NCBI GenBank assembly: GCA_943327755.2
Contig: CALPYF020000049.1
Location: 1 to 28,049, forward strand
DNA: 28,049 nucleotides
Source: Deinococcus hopiensis KR-140
GTDB taxonomy: Bacteria > Deinococcota > Deinococci > Deinococcales > Deinococcaceae
Direction: 5' to 3'
The notes beneath the pieces were generated by a model. That model was not told the origin of the DNA. It did not search any database and was given only the letters and a program-made list of their open reading frames with translations. Of this stretch, positions 1 to 8,161 are shown in pieces (the first letter of the stretch is position 1; every line of letters starts with the position of its first letter). The position numbers and the translations under genes are program-made.

Positions 1-1
1 C

Positions 2-148
2 AAGGTGAAGGCTCAAGGCCGCCCGGACATTAGCCTCGTGCGGTACGTCGCGGAGCGGCTGTGCCATGCCCTGCGGTGGAATCTCCCCGAGTTACCCGCA
101 CTGATCAGGCTGCTGAGCACGCCATTTCACGCGCCAGGCGCGACTTGA
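2..148 (+). CDS. 3' end of an unidentified gene, possibly a transposase (partial)
   Basis: An open frame enters from the left edge and ends at a TGA at 146-148, giving 48 C-terminal residues. The visible peptide contains SLVRYVAERLCHALRW and LPALIRLLSTPF, an amphipathic helix followed by a short Leu/Pro-rich tail. This resembles the last helix of IS4-like transposases, but that is a recollection of style rather than a motif match. The sequence just downstream (about 150-245) is clearly more AT-rich than the rest of the window, which would fit the edge of an insertion element. No terminal inverted repeat or target duplication could be established because the left part is outside the window. 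The open frame itself is plain; its identity is uncertain. Confidence 0.35.
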   Translation, partial: KVKAQGRPDISLVRYVAERLCHALRWNLPELPALIRLLSTPFHAPGAT

Positions 149-484
149 AGGCAAGATGTCCGGTACAGAGCTTCATTCGATATATCTCCTAACTGAAAGA
201 CTGGAAAGCAGCACTTGCCGTTAGGATCCTATTCAGTTGTTCATGCTCTTCCGCCTTGTGCCCCTTGCGCGGGGGCCGTGATGTGGGCGTCTCTTCGCTG
301 GGCGAGCGTTCGGACTGAGGACCGTGGCGCGACCGTGCCGGACTGAACCCCTCTGGTGGGGCGTGACCGGACTTCCCTCTGTTCCCGCGAAGTGCTGCGT
401 GTGCAGCGACTGCCGGAGTCTACATGCGGTATGCGGGTGGGTCAAATGCAGGTGCGGTATACATCATCTGGTATGACAGCAGAA
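149..484. other. intergenic stretch without a recognisable gene
   Basis: No ORF here has a convincing start, ribosome site or family resemblance. The first part is AT-rich and contains two nested, mutually exclusive inverted repeats: CCTAAC (188-193) with GTTAGG (220-225), and AACTGAA (191-197) with TTCAGTT (232-238). A 70-codon minus-strand ORF at 233-445 is Arg/His/Pro-rich and looks like a chance ORF. The octamer TGCGGTAT occurs twice around 424-460. The region probably combines an element edge with the tail of the heme operon transcript. Confidence 0.4.
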
Positions 485-513
485 CGCACCGCCTCCGAGG
501 TGGAAGCGGTGCG
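485..513 (-). terminator. hairpin terminator of the heme operon
   Basis: An 8-bp perfect stem, CGCACCGC (485-492) with GCGGTGCG (506-513), has a 13-nt loop and lies 14 nt beyond the hemG stop. On the minus strand it is followed by TTCTGCT, a weak U-rich tail. Position and symmetry fit termination of the hem operon. Confidence 0.5.
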
Positions 514-527
514 CGGTGGGATTCAGT

Positions 528-1895
528 CTACGCGGTGACGGGTGCCAGGACGGCGCGGGCGGCGGTGCGTCCGGCGTTCACGCAGTCGGGGACGCCCACG
601 CCGGTGTAGCTGGCTCCGGCGATCTGCTGGTGTGCGGGCAGCGCGGCGCGGATGCGCGCGAGGTGGTCGAGGTGCCCGACGACATACGCGGGGTTCTTGC
701 CACGCCAGTCGCCGAACGCGTGCCACAGCGGGTCGCCCTGCGCGCCGAACAGCCGCTCGGCGGTCTCCTGCGCCAGGACGCGAGCCTTGGCGGGTTCGAT
801 GTCCTTGAAGAACACGCGCATCAGGACGTGCCCGTCGGGAGCGCGGCCGTGCATCTTCGCGGAGTGCACCGTGATGGCCTTCAGGAGGGTGTCCTCGCTG
901 GCGTCCACCTGCAGGCCGTGCAGGAGCATGTCGCCGGGGAACTGCTCGGCGCGGTACGCGAGCACCACGGCGACGCTGCTGTTCGCCTTGAGCTGCCCGA
1001 TCAGGTTGGCGGCCTCCGGGTAGTCCCGCTGATACATGGCGCCCGCGTACCAGGCGGGGGTGGTGTTGATGACGGCCCGGCCGCGCAGTTCCTCGCCGCC
1101 TGCGAGGGTCACGCCGTGCTCGTGCACACGCAGGACGGGGGTGTTCAGGCGGATCTCGCCGCCGGTGAGGCGTTCCTGTAGCGCGCGGATCAGGGTGCTC
1201 GTGCCCTCCTGGAAGGACATGAAGACGGGTCCGGCGGCGCGGGGCGTGGCGCGGCTGCCCCGGATGACGCTGCCGTACTCCTGTTCCATCTTCAGGAACT
1301 GCGGGAACGCCGCTTTCATGCTCAGTTCCAGCGGGTTCGCCACGTAGATCCCGGCGGCGAGCGGCACGATGAAGTTCAGGCTTTCCGGCCCAAACCGCCG
1401 CGTGAGGAACGACGCGAGGGACTCGTCCTCGTCGGTGGGGGGCCTGGGCGGCACGTGCTGCTCGTCCAGGTAGCGGCGCAGGCCCTCGGGGGAGAGGACG
1501 CCGCTCTGCAGGAACGATTCGTCGTCCAGCGGCACGAACATCTTCATGTTCGGCGGGAACGGCAGGAGCTGGCCGGCGCGCAGGAAGTAGATCTTCTTCG
1601 TGTCCTCGCGCGGGTGGATGACCTGACCGTCCAGGCCCACCTCGCGCGCCAGCTGCGCCGCGTACGGCTTGCCGAGGATGAACGCGTCCGCGGCCCGCTC
1701 GACCAGGAAGCCGTCCTCGGTGCGTTCGGAGTGCAGTTTCCCGCCCAGGTAATCCCCGGCTTCGAGCAGCACGAACGGCACGCCGCGCGTCTGGAGTTCC
1801 CAGGCGGCGCTCAGGCCGGTGATGCCGCCCCCCACGATGATCACGGGCAGGTCACCGCCCGCCCCTGTGCCGTCCTTCACTGCGGCGTCGGTCAT
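528..1895 (-). CDS. hemG: protoporphyrinogen/coproporphyrinogen oxidase (HemG/HemY type)
   Basis: FAD-dependent oxidase of late heme synthesis, 455 aa, the usual length of oxygen-dependent HemY-type enzymes. The N-terminus carries the Rossmann dinucleotide motif VGGGITGLSAAWEL (about residues 19-32), followed by LLEAGDYLGGKLHSE, typical of flavin amine oxidase-like folds. The C-terminus has an FAD-contact segment in the IAGASYTGVGVPDCVNAGR region. The start is the ATG at 1895, whose A lies in an ATGA overlap with the hemH stop, so translation is probably coupled. An upstream in-frame extension to 2183 lies inside hemH and is rejected. It is the last gene of hemE-hemH-hemG, the same order as Bacillus subtilis hemEHY. 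In that organism HemY acts on coproporphyrinogen III, so whether the substrate here is proto- or coproporphyrinogen cannot be read from the sequence alone. Confidence 0.93.
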   Translation of the reverse strand: MTDAAVKDGTGAGGDLPVIIVGGGITGLSAAWELQTRGVPFVLLEAGDYLGGKLHSERTEDGFLVERAADAFILGKPYAAQLAREVGLDGQVIHPREDTKKIYFLRAGQLLPFPPNMKMFVPLDDESFLQSGVLSPEGLRRYLDEQHVPPRPPTDEDESLASFLTRRFGPESLNFIVPLAAGIYVANPLELSMKAAFPQFLKMEQEYGSVIRGSRATPRAAGPVFMSFQEGTSTLIRALQERLTGGEIRLNTPVLRVHEHGVTLAGGEELRGRAVINTTPAWYAGAMYQRDYPEAANLIGQLKANSSVAVVLAYRAEQFPGDMLLHGLQVDASEDTLLKAITVHSAKMHGRAPDGHVLMRVFFKDIEPAKARVLAQETAERLFGAQGDPLWHAFGDWRGKNPAYVVGHLDHLARIRAALPAHQQIAGASYTGVGVPDCVNAGRTAARAVLAPVTA

Positions 1896-2848
1896 GACAG
1901 CGCGGCCACCTTGCGTTCCAGCACGCTGGCGAGCGTCCCGATGAACAGCGGGTCCGTGTTCAGGGCCGGGGGGCGCACCAGCGTCATGCCCAGTTCGGCG
2001 GCCGTTTCCTGCGCGGCGATGTCGATGTCGAACAGGATCTCCACGTGGTCGGACACGAAGCCCACCGGCACGCTGACCACTTTCCTGATGCCCTTGCCCG
2101 ACAGGTCGTGCATGTGCTCGTCGAGTTGCGGCCCCAGCCACGGCTCGGGGCTGCGCCCGGCCGACTGGTAGCTCCAGGACCACTGGTCGTCGCGCAGTCC
2201 GGCGGCGGCGGCGATCAGGCGTGCGGATTCGTGCAGCTGGTCGGCGTACGGGTCACCCTCGCGCAGGATCCGCACCGGCAGGCTGTGCGCGCTGAGGATC
2301 ACGTGCACGTCGTCGCGCTCGCCCTCCGGGAACGCCTCGATGCCCTCGCGGACGCGGTTGGCCAGGGCCGTCACGTACCCGCTCTCGGTGTGGTACTCGT
2401 TCACGAACTCGAAGTCGATATGGCCGTGGTTCATGCTCAGGCCCGCCTTGATCTTCTTCTGGTACTTCGCGACGCTCATACTGGAGTAGTGCGGGGCCAG
2501 CACGATCGCCACCGCCTGCGTGATGCCGTCGTCGAGCATCTCGCGCACGGCGTCCTCGATCCACGGGTTCCAGTGGCGCATGCCGATGTACGCCTTCAGG
2601 GGCCGCTGCACGCGCGCCTGGAGTTCCTGCATGGTCGCCTCGACCTGCGCGCGGGTGAACTCCGGCAGGGGGCTCTTCCCGCCGATCTGGCGGTAGTTGT
2701 TCGTGATCTCGTCCAGCACGGCCTGCGTCGTCACGCGCCCGGCGCGGATGTCCGCGAGGTACCCGGGCATGTCCTCCAGGCTCTCGGGGCCGCCGTAGGC
2801 CATGAACAGCACGCCCAGCGGCGCTTCAGTATGGGTGGAATCGGTCAT
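1892..2848 (-). CDS. hemH: ferrochelatase
   Basis: Inserts ferrous iron into a porphyrin (protoporphyrin IX, or coproporphyrin III in the coproporphyrin-dependent pathway). It is 318 aa, the normal size. The N-terminus GVLFMAYGGPESLEDMPGYL is the standard ferrochelatase opening. The segment HYSSMSVAKY and the signature SAHSLPVRI with the conserved metal-site His (about residue 186) are present, as is GFVSDHVEILFDIDI with the conserved Glu. A strong ribosome site AGGAG sits 5 nt before the ATG. The stop overlaps the hemG start by 4 nt; hemE lies 71 nt upstream on the same strand. No transmembrane tail is seen, so it should be soluble or peripheral. Confidence 0.96.
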   Translation of the reverse strand: MTDSTHTEAPLGVLFMAYGGPESLEDMPGYLADIRAGRVTTQAVLDEITNNYRQIGGKSPLPEFTRAQVEATMQELQARVQRPLKAYIGMRHWNPWIEDAVREMLDDGITQAVAIVLAPHYSSMSVAKYQKKIKAGLSMNHGHIDFEFVNEYHTESGYVTALANRVREGIEAFPEGERDDVHVILSAHSLPVRILREGDPYADQLHESARLIAAAAGLRDDQWSWSYQSAGRSPEPWLGPQLDEHMHDLSGKGIRKVVSVPVGFVSDHVEILFDIDIAAQETAAELGMTLVRPPALNTDPLFIGTLASVLERKVAALS

Positions 2849-2919
2849 GTCGCTCCTCTCAGGTCACAGGGGGAATCGGGGTGGGGTCCAGCGCGGTCGC
2901 TGCTCGCTCTGCTCGGGGA

Positions 2920-3996
2920 TTACTTCGCGGTCTGTTCGTGCACGTAGTCCACGAGGCGGCGGACCATGTCCACGGGCGTCTCGGGCAGCAGGCCGTGTCC
3001 CACGTTGAAGATGTGCCCGGGGCGGCCGTCCACCTCGGCCAGGATGCGGTCCGTCTGGTGCTTCAGTTCACGCCAGGGGCCCTGCAGCAGCAGCGGGTCA
3101 AGGTTGCCCTGCACGCCCTGGCCGGGCTGGATGAGCTTCCAGGCGTCGTTCAGGGGCGTGCGCCAGTCGATGCCCATGACGTCGCTGCCCAGCGAGGACA
3201 TCTGGGGCAGGAGGTGGTGCGTGCTGGTCCCGAAGTAGATGACGGGCACGCCCAGTTTCTTGGTGCGTTCGATCAGGCGGCCCGTGGCGGGCTTCACGAA
3301 CGTCACGTAATCGTAGATGCTCAGCGCGCCCACCCACGAGTCGAAGATCTGCACGGCCTGCGCGCCCGCCTTGACCTGCTCGGCCAGGTAGTCCGCGAGG
3401 ATCGTCTCGAACTTGTCCATCAGGCGGTGCCACGCGGCGGGCTCGCCGTACATGAAGCGCTTGGTGCGCTCGTAGTTGCGGCTGCCCTTCCCCTCAATGG
3501 CGTAGCTGGCCAGCGTGAACGGCGCGCCCACGAAACCGATCAGCGGCACGCCGCGCGGGTCGAGTTCCTGCCGCACGAGCTTGATGGACTCGGCGGTGTA
3601 CGGCATGACCTCCGCGGCGGCGGGCACGCCCAGGCGGTCCACGTCGAAGGGCGTCTCGATGCGGTTGCTGATCTGCGGGCCCACGCCCCCCACGAAGTCC
3701 AGGTCCAGGCCCATGACGGGCAGCGGCGTCAGGATGTCGTTGAAGAGGATCGCGGCGTCCATCGGCATGGCCTTGATGGGCTGCAGGGTGATCTCGGCGG
3801 CCAGTTCCGGCGTGCGGATGCACTCCAGCATGCTGCGCCCGGCGCGCAGCGCGCGGTACTCGGGCATGTAGCGCCCGGCCTGCCGCATGAACCACACCGG
3901 GGTGTGCGGGGCGGCCTCGCCGCGCATGGTCTTCAGGAACGCGGAGTCGCGGTTGGTGGGGTCAGGGGTCAGGACGGGGGTGCTGGGTCGGGTCAC
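2920..3996 (-). CDS. hemE: uroporphyrinogen decarboxylase
   Basis: Decarboxylates the four acetate side chains of uroporphyrinogen III to give coproporphyrinogen III. It is 358 aa, the usual length. The family signature PVWFMRQAGRYMPEYR is complete near residues 33-48, with the substrate-binding Arg residues. ILFNDILTPLPVMGLDL supplies the catalytic Asp region, GFVGAPFTLASYAIEG is the second conserved block, and QIFDSWVGALS and FNVGHGLLPETP follow. The start is a GTG at 3996 preceded by AAGGAG with 9-nt spacing; no better ATG exists upstream. It is the first gene of the minus-strand heme operon, so its upstream region (3997-4219) should carry the operon promoter. Confidence 0.96.
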   Translation of the reverse strand: MTRPSTPVLTPDPTNRDSAFLKTMRGEAAPHTPVWFMRQAGRYMPEYRALRAGRSMLECIRTPELAAEITLQPIKAMPMDAAILFNDILTPLPVMGLDLDFVGGVGPQISNRIETPFDVDRLGVPAAAEVMPYTAESIKLVRQELDPRGVPLIGFVGAPFTLASYAIEGKGSRNYERTKRFMYGEPAAWHRLMDKFETILADYLAEQVKAGAQAVQIFDSWVGALSIYDYVTFVKPATGRLIERTKKLGVPVIYFGTSTHHLLPQMSSLGSDVMGIDWRTPLNDAWKLIQPGQGVQGNLDPLLLQGPWRELKHQTDRILAEVDGRPGHIFNVGHGLLPETPVDMVRRLVDYVHEQTAK

Positions 3997-4097
3997 AGTG
4001 AAAGGCTCCTTGCCGGGGTGGGGTGTGCCGCGTGGGCGCAGGTCGAAAAGGGACAGAAAGCCGCACCGGAACGGCGTCGGGTGGGGCAGCGCCCGGT

Positions 4098-4123
4098 ACT
4101 CTAGCGGAGAGCCTTCCAGTCAA
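4098..4123 (-). promoter_or_regulatory. candidate promoter of the heme operon
   Basis: On the minus strand TTGACT (complement of 4118-4123) is followed by TAGAGT (complement of 4098-4103). The boxes are good, but the 14-nt spacer is shorter than the usual 16-18, so the pairing is doubtful. TAGAGT alone fits the TANNNT -10 used elsewhere in this window. It would give a leader of about 95 nt ahead of hemE. Confidence 0.3.
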
Positions 4124-4219
4124 TCATCCCGGACCAACCGGTCGGTCAGTGCGTGCCGGAGGGCGTGGCAGTCACATTCTCCCAGGTGACGCCCGCGCAG
4201 ACCGTACCCGTCACGCCAG

Positions 4220-4645
4220 TCAGCCGCGCATCCTGATGGGCTGACTCAGCACGGCGCGGCGCACGCTGCCGAGCAGCGCAGTCAGCGCCACGCCGCCCAG
4301 CGCGGCGGGCAGAAGCGTCAGAGTCCCCACGCCCACGACCGACCAGCCCGCCAGCAGCACCACTGTCACCAGCGCCGCGACGCCATGCCGGGCCGCCCCC
4401 CTGCGAGCAGACGTGCCAAACAGCCCACCGAGCAGCGCGGCAGGCAGCAGGGTCAGCAGGCCCAGACGCACGAAGTCAGGTCCGGTGGCCTCCAGGTTCC
4501 GCCACAGCGCCCGCGGGCTGAACCACGCCTCGCTCAGCCGGAACGCCTCCCCGGCCCGCAGGACCAGCAGCGTCGCCAGGAAGACGAGCACGCTGCCCGC
4601 CGTGTACAGGAGCGCCCGCCAGACCCCACCCAGCAGGAACGACAC
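4220..4645 (-). CDS. small integral membrane protein, function unknown
   Basis: A hydrophobic protein of 141 aa with about four membrane segments: one in LLYTAGSVLVFLATLLVL, one around FVRLGLLTLLPAALLGGLF, and two in VAALVTVVLLAGWSVVGVG and LTLLPAALGGVALTALLG, ending in a short basic tail RMRG. No family is recognised. No ATG is available in this frame near darA. The GTG at 4645 (VSFLLGG) is chosen as the start because it precedes the first hydrophobic segment; GAGG lies about 17 nt upstream, which is far, so the start is uncertain. The frame stays open far upstream (to 5563), but that part is shadow sequence over darA. It follows darA by 53 nt on the same strand and is probably co-transcribed, which could link it to cyclic-di-AMP signalling, by context only. 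Confidence 0.55.
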   Translation of the reverse strand: MSFLLGGVWRALLYTAGSVLVFLATLLVLRAGEAFRLSEAWFSPRALWRNLEATGPDFVRLGLLTLLPAALLGGLFGTSARRGAARHGVAALVTVVLLAGWSVVGVGTLTLLPAALGGVALTALLGSVRRAVLSQPIRMRG

Positions 4646-4698
4646 GGGGCCGGAGGGGACGACCTCGCCCAGCCTCCGGCCCGCGCGCCCTGATCCGC

Positions 4699-5028
<330 letters not shown>

Positions 5029-5035
5029 GCCCGGC

Positions 5036-5041
5036 AGGATA
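5036..5041 (-). promoter_or_regulatory. -10 box of darA, leaderless architecture
   Basis: TATCCT on the minus strand ends 7 nt before the darA ATG, with no ribosome site between. Transcription would therefore begin at or next to the start codon. Confidence 0.65.
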
Positions 5042-5098
5042 CCAGACCCTTGATGAAGGTTCAGTCAGGCTGATCAGGTTGCCCCGGGTACGGCCATG

Positions 5099-5121
5099 AA
5101 AAACCCCCGCCGGAGCGGGGG
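5099..5121 (-). terminator. intrinsic terminator of the winged-helix gene
   Basis: A perfect 7-bp stem, CCCCCGC (5104-5110) with GCGGGGG (5115-5121), has a 4-nt loop. On the minus strand it is followed by TTTTT (complement of 5099-5103). It lies 18 nt after the stop of the gene at 5140-5652 and is a canonical rho-independent terminator. Confidence 0.9.
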
Positions 5122-5139
5122 CGGTGCGTGCGCCGGGGA

Positions 5140-5652
5140 TCAGGCGACGGCTTTCTTGCGGCCGGTGGCCTTCTCGGGCGCGGCGGCGCCGTCCTGGCCG
5201 AGCGCCTGGGTTTCTTTCAGGCGGAAGATCACGAGGCTGCCCACGAAGGTGCAGGTGATCATGCCGTGCGCGTTCAGGAGGCTCAGGGCGGCCATGACGT
5301 CCTCGCGGGTCATGCGCAGCTGGTCGCTCATGTACAGGGCGCTGTCGGCGCGGCCCTCGAGGTAATCGCGGACTTTCTTCGCGTCGCTCGTCAGGGGGGT
5401 GGCGGGCACGTCGGCCAGGCCGGGGTCGGCCAGACCGTACACGGCGCGGGTGCCGGTGCCGGGCAGGCGGCGCACGCGCCCCTGGTCGAGCAGGCTGGCC
5501 AGCGCGGCGCGCAGGTGGCTCAGGGCCAGGCTGGTCGTCTTGGCCAGTTCGGTCTCGACCCATTCGGGCTTGCTTTCCAGGGCCTTGAGCACCAGTTTCT
5601 CGTTGGCGCGGCGGGTTTCCTGCAGGTCTTCGAGGGTGGGGGGATTGAACAT
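5140..5652 (-). CDS. winged-helix DNA-binding-like protein, function unknown
   Basis: 170 aa. The N-terminal half (about residues 7-75) is helix-rich and ends in a turn with QGRVRRLPGTGTRAVYGL, the look of a recognition helix plus wing. A second, similar unit follows at about 88-145: DAKKVRDYLEGRADSALYMS, then MTREDVMAALSLLNAHGMI and a beta hairpin TCTFVGSLVIFRL. The C-terminal tail is Lys/Arg-containing (ATGRKKAVA). This suggests a two-winged-helix regulator or nucleoid protein; I cannot name the family. The start ATG at 5652 has the strong ribosome site GGAGG 7 nt upstream; the longer frame to 5820 is Pro/Ser/Arg-rich and rejected. It is monocistronic, with its own terminator, and divergent from natAB. 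Confidence 0.78.
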   Translation of the reverse strand: MFNPPTLEDLQETRRANEKLVLKALESKPEWVETELAKTTSLALSHLRAALASLLDQGRVRRLPGTGTRAVYGLADPGLADVPATPLTSDAKKVRDYLEGRADSALYMSDQLRMTREDVMAALSLLNAHGMITCTFVGSLVIFRLKETQALGQDGAAAPEKATGRKKAVA

Positions 5653-6111
5653 TCGGGCCTCCGGTGCGCCGCTGGTCTCCCGGTCAGGGGGCGGCGGCGC
5701 GGAACTGTGGCGGTTCGGGGGCGATCCCGGGCTGCGCGGGGCGGCCGGATCGGTGGGCGTGGAGCAGCGGTGGTCGGAACAGGGTCGGTGGAACTCGGCG
5801 TGAACGTTGAACGCGGACACTCAACTTGAACGCAGTGCAACCTTGGGGCCGGAACTGGCCTCTAGCGCAACTTTCCTATTGTTACAGATTTTCTCTCATC
5901 TTGCATGAGCAATCGGGGGATTGCTTTTCATGTACGTCCTGTGTCCCTGAACGCAAAATGCCGTGCGCGACGGCAGTTCTCCAGCTTTTCACATCCGTCT
6001 CATGGACTGGCCTTGATCGATTCAGTGTGGACAGAGGGGTGAACTGGGAACCTGATCCGAACCTGACCCGTACTGCCAGCTACGCCCCCAGACAGGGGGA
6101 TCGGGAGGTCC
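5653..6111. other. divergent intergenic region upstream of natAB
   Basis: About 460 nt without a supported gene, between the winged-helix gene (minus) and natA (plus). The stretch 5865-5945 is markedly AT-rich for this genome and contains a terminator-like hairpin. I found no convincing -35/-10 pair for either side. The repeated heptamer TTGAACG (in GTTGAACGCGG and CTTGAACGCAG, 5805-5835) may be a regulatory direct repeat. An open plus frame overlapping natA is a shadow. Confidence 0.45.
5908..5928 (+). terminator. terminator-like hairpin in the region upstream of natA
   Basis: AGCAATC (5908-5914), loop GGGG, GATTGCT (5919-5925), followed by TTT: a 7-bp stem with a U run on the plus strand. 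No plus-strand gene precedes it, so if transcribed it could be an attenuator in a long natAB leader. It may also be a relic. Confidence 0.4.
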
Positions 6112-6861
6112 ATGCTCGACATTCAGAACGTCACCAAGTCCTACCGCGCCTATCAGGCCCTGCGCGGCGTCACCCTGCAGGCCCACAGCGGCGAGGTCTT
6201 CGGCCTGCTTGGCCCGAACGGCGCCGGAAAAACGACCCTGCTGCGCATCCTCGCCACGCTGCTCGAACCGACCTCCGGCACGGCCGTCGTCGGCGGGCAC
6301 GACATCCACCACGATCCGGAAGGGGTGCGGCGCGCGGTCGGCGTCGTGAACGGCGGCATGGGCCTCCCTGCCCGCCTCACGGGCCGCGAGGTGCTGCGCT
6401 CCTTCGCCACGCTGTATGGCCTGACCCGCGCCCAGGCGGACGCGCGCATCACGGAACTCGACGACCGGCTGGAACTGGGCCGCACGCTGGACGTCCGCGC
6501 CGGGGAGTACTCCACCGGCATGAAGCAGAAGGTCGTGATCGCCCGCGCCGTCATCCACGACCCGCCCGTCCTGATCCTGGACGAAGCGGCCAGCGGCCTG
6601 GACATCTTCGCGCGGCGCACCCTGCTGGACTTCGTGCACGCCACCCGCGCCCCGGGCCGCCTGACCGTGTACTCCACGCACGTCATGAGCGAGGTCGAGG
6701 AGGTCTGTGACCGCGTCGCCATCCTGCACGAGGGGCAACTCCTGAACGTCAGCTCGATTCCCGACGTGCTCGCGCGCACCGGGGCCAGCAGCCTCGAACG
6801 CGCCTTCTTCGCCCTCGTGCGCCCGGACGCTGTACGTCCGGAGGCCAGCCATGCCCGCTGA
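6112..6861 (+). CDS. natA: ABC transporter ATP-binding protein, NatA-like
   Basis: A 249-aa nucleotide-binding subunit. It contains Walker A GPNGAGKTT (about residues 35-43), a degenerate signature YSTGMKQKV, Walker B VLILDEAASGLD and an H-loop in YSTHVMSEVEEVCDRV. The STGMKQK signature is typical of ABC-2 exporters of the NatA/CcmA group rather than importers. GGGAGG lies 3 nt before the ATG. It overlaps the permease gene by 11 nt, so the two form one operon. By analogy with NatAB it may extrude sodium or another small solute; the substrate is not readable from the sequence. Confidence 0.88.
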   Translation: MLDIQNVTKSYRAYQALRGVTLQAHSGEVFGLLGPNGAGKTTLLRILATLLEPTSGTAVVGGHDIHHDPEGVRRAVGVVNGGMGLPARLTGREVLRSFATLYGLTRAQADARITELDDRLELGRTLDVRAGEYSTGMKQKVVIARAVIHDPPVLILDEAASGLDIFARRTLLDFVHATRAPGRLTVYSTHVMSEVEEVCDRVAILHEGQLLNVSSIPDVLARTGASSLERAFFALVRPDAVRPEASHAR

Positions 6862-8134
6862 GCGCCCCAGCCGCCGCGGGGGCCTGCGCCCCGGCATGGT
6901 CTGGCAGATCGCCGCGCGGGACCTCCTGACGACCCTGCGCGACCGCCGCACCCTGAGCGCCACCATCCTGATGCCCCTGATCCTCATCCCGCTGTTCACG
7001 CTGGGCCTACCCCTGCTGATGGGGAACCTGATCGGCGGGCAGCAGCAGGCCCGGCAGCAGCTGGGCGTGGTGGGTACCCTGCCCGACGGGCTGCGCCGCG
7101 CCCTGACCACCGACGAGAAGCTCCCGGACGGCACCGTCACACGAGCCGGGGTCGAACTCGTGCCTGTCACCGATCCCGTCAGAGCGGTGCAGGACGGGAC
7201 CGTGGAAGCCGCCCTCCAGGCGGCCGGGCCGCTGCCCGCCCGCGCCGGAGACGGCACCGGCACCCTGCGGCTGTACGCCAAGCTGGGGAACCTGCGCGCC
7301 CAGACCGGTGCGTACAGCAAGGTTCAGGACGTGGTGCAGCAGTACAACCGCCAGCTGACCACCGCCCGCCTGAAGAACCTGGGGCTGGGCGCGGATACCC
7401 TGGAGCCCGTCCGGATTCAACCGGTGGATGCCAGCAGCGCCCAGGAGCAGCGCAGCGGCCAGCTGGCCTTCCTGATCCCCATGCTGATGATGCAGTTCAT
7501 CCTCGCGGGCGCCCTGGCCACCGCCCTAGACGCCACCGCCGGGGAGAAGGAACGCGGGACGCTGGAGAGCCTGCTCGTGGCGCCCGTGCGCCGCGCCGAG
7601 GTCGTCACCGGGAAGCTCATCGCCACCGCCACCACCGCCCTGACAAGCGCCGCGTTCAGCGTGATGGGCTTCCTCCTGAGCGGGCTGATCATGCGCGCCT
7701 ACCAGGCGCGGCAACCCGGTGGTGTCGCCACGTTCACGCAGGCGATGGGCGGCCAGCTGACCCTCAGCGCCGGCGGCGTGATCACCCTGCTGGGCGTCGC
7801 CGCGACCACCGCGCTCCTTATCAGCAGCCTGATCATCCTGATCGGCATCTACGCCCGCACCTTCAAGGAGGCGCAGACGTACGTCGCGCCCATCAACCTG
7901 CTGGTCGTGCTGCCTGCCGTGATGCTGCAGTTCGCGGACTTCCTGAAGACCGGCCCGGCCCTGTACGCCGCGCCGCTGATCGGAGGGATGCTGGCCATCC
8001 TCGATACCGTCAAGGGCGGCGGCGAACCCGCCCACGCCGCCCTGGCCATGCTGGTCAACCTCGCCGGAACGCTCCTGTTCAGTCTGCTCGCCCTGCGCTC
8101 CTTCAGCCGCGAGGAAGTCATCTTCCGCAACTGA
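6851..8134 (+). CDS. natB: ABC-2 type permease, NatB-like
   Basis: A 427-aa membrane subunit. A first membrane helix around TILMPLILIPLFTLGLPLL (about 37-55) is followed by a large extracytoplasmic domain (about 60-195). Some five further helices follow: FLIPMLMMQFILAGALATAL, a pair around the loop before the QPGGVATF segment, ITLLGVAATTALLISSLIILIGIY, the LLVVLPAVML region and a last one near LAMLVNLAGTLLFSLLAL. The cytoplasmic coupling motif GEKERGTLESLLVAPVRR is characteristic of the NatB (COG1668) group. The ATG has GGAGG 6 nt upstream inside natA. A perfect 12-bp hairpin follows 27 nt after the stop. Export of Na+ is inferred from family membership only. Confidence 0.87.
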   Translation: MPAERPSRRGGLRPGMVWQIAARDLLTTLRDRRTLSATILMPLILIPLFTLGLPLLMGNLIGGQQQARQQLGVVGTLPDGLRRALTTDEKLPDGTVTRAGVELVPVTDPVRAVQDGTVEAALQAAGPLPARAGDGTGTLRLYAKLGNLRAQTGAYSKVQDVVQQYNRQLTTARLKNLGLGADTLEPVRIQPVDASSAQEQRSGQLAFLIPMLMMQFILAGALATALDATAGEKERGTLESLLVAPVRRAEVVTGKLIATATTALTSAAFSVMGFLLSGLIMRAYQARQPGGVATFTQAMGGQLTLSAGGVITLLGVAATTALLISSLIILIGIYARTFKEAQTYVAPINLLVVLPAVMLQFADFLKTGPALYAAPLIGGMLAILDTVKGGGEPAHAALAMLVNLAGTLLFSLLALRSFSREEVIFRN

Positions 8135-8161
8135 CCCGCACGGATGACGACCCCGGGGCAA

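Noticed and set aside
233..445. 70-codon minus-strand ORF in the left intergenic region
   Set aside because: Arg/His/Pro-rich composition, no ribosome site or promoter, no recognisable motif.
1896..2183. N-terminal extension of hemG
   Set aside because: It lies wholly inside hemH in another frame; the ATG at 1895 has the FAD motif just downstream and an ATGA overlap.
4219..4245. 7-bp inverted repeat GTCAGCC/GGCTGAC at the end of the membrane protein gene as terminator
   Set aside because: It includes the stop codon and coding bases and has no U tract; too weak to list.
6022..7320. 432-codon minus-strand ORF across natA and natB
   Set aside because: Shadow of two well-supported ABC genes on the plus strand; no domain of its own.
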